Shown here: in pieces, positions 4,874-7,773 of the stretch
How the letters are laid out: the number at the start of each line of letters is the position of its first letter
Position numbering within the stretch: the first letter of the stretch is position 1
NCBI GenBank assembly: GCA_001791615.1
Contig: MGEY01000034.1
Coordinates: 1 to 7,773 of the forward strand
DNA length: 7,773 nucleotides
Source of the DNA: Candidatus Uhrbacteria bacterium RIFOXYA2_FULL_40_9
GTDB taxonomy: Bacteria > Patescibacteriota > Patescibacteriia > UBA9934 > GWF2-40-263
Direction of reading: 5' to 3'
Position numbers and translations under genes: made by a program
Notes under the pieces: model-generated
Told to the model about the DNA's origin: nothing
The model's database searches: none
The model's input: only the letters and a program-made list of their open reading frames with translations

Positions 4874-6160
4874 ATGAAACAATTTTTTACTTTGAAAAAT
4901 GGCCTACGAGTCCACCTTGTTCCTTTAGAAAGCACTCAAGCTGTTACAGTACTTGTTCTTTCTCATGTGGGATCTCGGTTTGAATCTGCAGAGATTCAAG
5001 GAGCCTCTCATTTTATTGAGCATCTTATGTTTAAGGGTACGGAGCGTCGACCAACCACTCTTGATATTAGTCGTGAGCTTGATGCTGTGGGGGCTGAGTT
5101 CAATGCTTACACAGGGAAAAATGCAACAGGATATTATGTAAAAGTGGATGCCACACATCTTCCTTTAGCTGTTGATCTTCTACATGATATGTTGTTTCAT
5201 TCCACTTTTGATGCAGAAGAAATAGATCGTGAGCGCGGAGTGATCGCGGAAGAATTAAAGATGTATGAAGATAATCCCATGTCTCATGTGGAAGATTTGC
5301 TTGAAAATGTCGCGTATGAAGGAAATACTTTGGGTCGAGATATTGTGGGGACACGCGAGACCATTAAACAAATGAGTCGTGAAGCCATGATTGCTTATCG
5401 AGATGCCTATTATATACCAGCAAACATGGTAATCGTTATTGCAGGAAAAGTTGATGAGACCGTTTCTGCACTTCTTGAAAAAACATTTAGCAGTGTTTCA
5501 GATGGACAAAAAGAACCTGCAACCTTTGAACCTTTTCTTGGATTATCAGAACAATCTCTTCCTCGCCTTGGTTTGCAAACAAAAGATACAGAACAAGTTC
5601 AACTTGCTTTGAGTTTTCCTGCCTATGGAGTTAATGATAAACGTTTACGAGCGGCGAATATTTTAGCCAAAGTTTTAGGAGGAACCATGAGTTCACGTTT
5701 GTTTATTTCTGTGCGTGAGAGAAAAGGGTTGGCCTATTTTATTCGTAGTTGGATTGATTGTGTTGAAGAAACAGGGTTGTTCATTATTCGCGCAGGACTA
5801 GATAAAGAGCGACTTCCTCTTGCCATGAAAACGATTCGTGAGGAATTAAACATGATTAAAGAAGAGGGAATTACAGATCAAGAATTACAAGAAGCAAAAG
5901 AGAATATTCGAGGGAAGTTATTATTGAAGATGGAAGATTCTTCTGCACAAGCGGCTTGGTATGCCACAGAGGAATTGTTTAAAGAAACAAAACAAACCCC
6001 AGAGGAGTATATCAAAGAAATTCAAGCAGTAACCGCACAAGAAGTGAAGGAGGTTGCGCAAGAAATATTGAATGAATCAAAATTGACGATTGCGGGAATT
6101 GGACCCTTTGATTCAAACAACTCTTTTTTGAAATCTCTTGATTGGGAAACTTCACCATAA
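4874..6160 (+). CDS. M16-family zinc metallopeptidase (pitrilysin / processing-peptidase-like)
   Basis: A 428-residue protein with the inverted zinc motif HFIEH (His46, Glu49, His50) and the downstream glutamate in IAEEL (Glu127 at the pitrilysin spacing of 77 from His50; Glu126 adjacent), so the catalytic site is complete. The second half carries the RERKGLAYFIRS segment that completes the active site in M16B enzymes of about 410-430 residues. There is no signal peptide or membrane segment, so it should be cytoplasmic. Family members degrade peptides or process precursor proteins; the substrate here cannot be deduced. It lies five bases after glyS and four bases before tpiA without a visible ribosome-binding site, consistent with operon membership. 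Confidence is high for the family and low for the exact role. Confidence 0.93.
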   Translation: MKQFFTLKNGLRVHLVPLESTQAVTVLVLSHVGSRFESAEIQGASHFIEHLMFKGTERRPTTLDISRELDAVGAEFNAYTGKNATGYYVKVDATHLPLAVDLLHDMLFHSTFDAEEIDRERGVIAEELKMYEDNPMSHVEDLLENVAYEGNTLGRDIVGTRETIKQMSREAMIAYRDAYYIPANMVIVIAGKVDETVSALLEKTFSSVSDGQKEPATFEPFLGLSEQSLPRLGLQTKDTEQVQLALSFPAYGVNDKRLRAANILAKVLGGTMSSRLFISVRERKGLAYFIRSWIDCVEETGLFIIRAGLDKERLPLAMKTIREELNMIKEEGITDQELQEAKENIRGKLLLKMEDSSAQAAWYATEELFKETKQTPEEYIKEIQAVTAQEVKEVAQEILNESKLTIAGIGPFDSNNSFLKSLDWETSP

Positions 6161-6164
6161 TTTT

Positions 6165-6947
6165 ATGAAAACCATTATTGGAAATTGGAAAATGAATGTA
6201 GGCGTACGTGAAAGTGTGGCCCTTGCGCGTGGAGTCCTTTATGCTCTGCGTGGAAAAAGTGTGGTGCCAGAGGTTGTTATTTGTCCGTCTTTTATCGCAC
6301 TTTCAGAAGTGCGAAAAATAACAGCAAAAAGTCGTATTGCTCTTGGATCACAGAATAGTGGTTTTCTTGAAACAGGAGCTCTGACTGGAGAAATTTCTGT
6401 CCGACAACTCGAAGAGCTTGGAGTATCTCATGTGATTCTTGGACATTCTGAACGACGTCAATTGCTTGGAGAAACAAACGAGATGATTCAAAAGAAATTG
6501 GCGCTCGCGGTTAAACATCAACTGATTCCTATTCTTTGTGTGGGTGAAACACGAGAAGAGCGAGAGCAAGGAAAAGCAAAAGAGGTTGTGATCGCACAAG
6601 TGAAAGCGATGTTTGCAGAAAAAATTTCTTTTAAGAAATTTCCCTTGTTTTTCGCTTATGAGCCGATTTGGGCCATTGGAACAGGAAAGGCTGCGACACC
6701 TGCGGATGCAGTAGAAATGCATCAAGTTATTCGACAAACAATAAAAGAGTTAGTTCCTTCTTTTTCTGAAAAACAAGTGAGTATTTTGTATGGAGGAAGT
6801 ATTGATTCAAAGAATGCCTATGCCTTTTTACGTGAACAAGAAGTTGATGGAGTTTTAGTGGGAGGAGCAAGTGTGAAACTTTCTCAAATGCGTGAAATTA
6901 TTGATGCTGCCAGTGATGCTCTTGAGAGCACACTTAGTTTAACCTAA
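6165..6947 (+). CDS. tpiA: Triosephosphate isomerase
   Basis: A 260-residue TIM-barrel enzyme interconverting dihydroxyacetone phosphate and glyceraldehyde 3-phosphate in glycolysis. All catalytic marks are present: GNWKMN (6-11, with Asn7 and Lys9), ILGHSERR (91-98, electrophile His94), AYEPIWAIGTGKAATP (164-179, with catalytic base Glu166 and flexible loop 6), and the phosphate-gripping YGGS (209-212) and VLVGGAS (230-236). The length is slightly above the usual 250 because of a short C-terminal tail. ATG 6165 was chosen because MKTIIGNWKMN is the canonical start; an in-frame upstream ATT would overlap the peptidase gene and add unrelated residues. The upstream sequence is TTTT, with no Shine-Dalgarno. 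The TPR gene starts one base after its stop. Confidence 0.97.
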   Translation: MKTIIGNWKMNVGVRESVALARGVLYALRGKSVVPEVVICPSFIALSEVRKITAKSRIALGSQNSGFLETGALTGEISVRQLEELGVSHVILGHSERRQLLGETNEMIQKKLALAVKHQLIPILCVGETREEREQGKAKEVVIAQVKAMFAEKISFKKFPLFFAYEPIWAIGTGKAATPADAVEMHQVIRQTIKELVPSFSEKQVSILYGGSIDSKNAYAFLREQEVDGVLVGGASVKLSQMREIIDAASDALESTLSLT

Positions 6948-6948
6948 T

Positions 6949-7752
6949 ATGTTTTGGATTATCTTTAGTTTCTTTTTAATCTGTTCTGGCCTCGTTTTTT
7001 TGGGTTGGCTTTTGTGGAAAAAAGTTCCGCAACTGCGCGTGATTGATGTTGAAGCTATTCCAGAGGAACGAGAAAGAAAAGTAAAAGAGCGTATTTTACT
7101 CGAGCGCTTTCAGCGTATTCAATCAAGTAAATTTGGAGGAGTCGAACGTGTGGCACGTCAAACCGGAAAAGGTCTTTCTAAGTATGGTCGTCGTGCTGTG
7201 CAAAAACTCTATGCGCTTGAACAGTATTATCAAAAATTGAAAAAGAGTTCTGAAGCAGGATCAGAAAAGTTAGGACAAGAGGGAGTGAAACGACTTTTAG
7301 AAGAAGCAGAAGAGCTTATCAAACAAGAAGAGTATATTCCTGCGGAGAAGCGTTATATTGAGATCATTAGTCATCACCCAAAACAGATTCATGCTTATGA
7401 AGGATTGGGGAATATGTATTTAAAGTTGAAGAAGTATGATCAAGCCAGAGAGACGTTAGAGTTTGCTGCGCGTTTAAATGGAGAAGATGCCAGCGTACAA
7501 ATGAGTCTTTCTGAATTAGAGATGATGCAAGGGAATACAAAAGAAGCTCTTGAACATGCACGTCGTGCTGTAGATATTCGTTCACGGAATCCTCGCTATT
7601 TAGATTTTTATCTTGAATCAGCTCTTGTTGCAAAAGAAAAAGAGGAAGCCAAGAAAGGTTTAGATCTTTTAAAAGAAGTGAATCCTGATAATCAAAAAAT
7701 TGCTGAGTTTGAAGAACGTGTAAAGGCTTTGGAAGGAGAAAATTTATTGTAG
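6949..7752 (+). CDS. Membrane-anchored tetratricopeptide-repeat protein
   Basis: A 267-residue protein. Residues 1-23 form a strongly hydrophobic segment followed by KK, a single N-terminal membrane anchor; by the positive-inside rule the soluble part is probably cytoplasmic. A charged, helix-prone linker (about 35-112) is rich in Arg, Lys, Glu and Gln and may form a coiled coil. It is followed by about four TPR-like helical pairs (roughly 113-146, 147-180, 181-214 and 215-248), the clearest being AYEGLGNMYLKLKKYDQARETLEFA (149-173). TPR domains bind partner proteins, so a scaffolding role in a membrane complex is reasonable, but no partner is evident. The gene begins one base after tpiA (TAAtATG) and ends in TAG, the only TAG stop among the seven genes. 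The final 21 bases of the window hold nothing recognisable. Confidence 0.8.
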   Translation: MFWIIFSFFLICSGLVFLGWLLWKKVPQLRVIDVEAIPEERERKVKERILLERFQRIQSSKFGGVERVARQTGKGLSKYGRRAVQKLYALEQYYQKLKKSSEAGSEKLGQEGVKRLLEEAEELIKQEEYIPAEKRYIEIISHHPKQIHAYEGLGNMYLKLKKYDQARETLEFAARLNGEDASVQMSLSELEMMQGNTKEALEHARRAVDIRSRNPRYLDFYLESALVAKEKEEAKKGLDLLKEVNPDNQKIAEFEERVKALEGENLL

Positions 7753-7773
7753 AGAGCTTGGGGATTTCTTTTG

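Noticed and set aside
1..7773. CRISPR array, transposase gene or prophage genes
   Set aside because: No regularly spaced repeats and no recognisable integrase, transposase or phage proteins; only non-coding repeat elements are present.

Overview
This window looks like a slice of a bacterial chromosome carrying housekeeping genes, roughly 40-45% G+C by eye, with every recognisable protein gene on the + strand. Candidate-phyla-radiation (Patescibacteria) ancestry is a plausible inference. The genes are compact with 1-6 nt junctions, none of the seven has a visible Shine-Dalgarno sequence, and the polymerase III delta-prime-like protein lacks its usual zinc module. No rRNA gene is present to settle taxonomy. 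UGA acts as a stop (it ends the holB-like gene and no gene has an in-frame TGA), so the UGA=Gly code of Gracilibacteria/Absconditabacteria is not supported.

Region 1-761 holds no convincing protein gene but is rich in structure. A + strand intrinsic terminator (248-269) lies tail-to-tail with a minus-strand terminator (328-274). The minus-strand terminator ends a predicted small RNA of about 180 nt with its own near-consensus promoter (-35 TTGACA, 17-nt spacer, -10 TATGCT) and four successive helices. Next come an 80-bp palindrome with perfect 27-bp arms (580-659), a second dispersed-repeat-like element (701-738), and an extended -10 promoter that would make the first gene leaderless or nearly so.

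Region 762-2767 is a two-gene unit with a 4-nt ATGA overlap: a clamp-loader delta-prime-like ATPase and a putative lipoprotein with a sortilin/Ycf48-like Asp-box beta-propeller. A 146-nt gap follows, nearly filled by a long hairpin with perfect 16-bp ends (2775-2899), which looks like a miniature mobile element or an RNA structure.

Region 2915-7752 is a tight run of five genes: frr (ribosome recycling factor), a glycyl-tRNA synthetase, an M16 zinc peptidase, tpiA (triosephosphate isomerase) and a membrane-anchored TPR protein. They serve translation, protein turnover, glycolysis and probably envelope or complex assembly. The run is best read as one operon of mixed housekeeping functions. Its genes are ordinary family members with intact catalytic residues. 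The unusual material is the non-coding DNA, especially the minus-strand RNA candidate and the palindromic elements next to operon starts.
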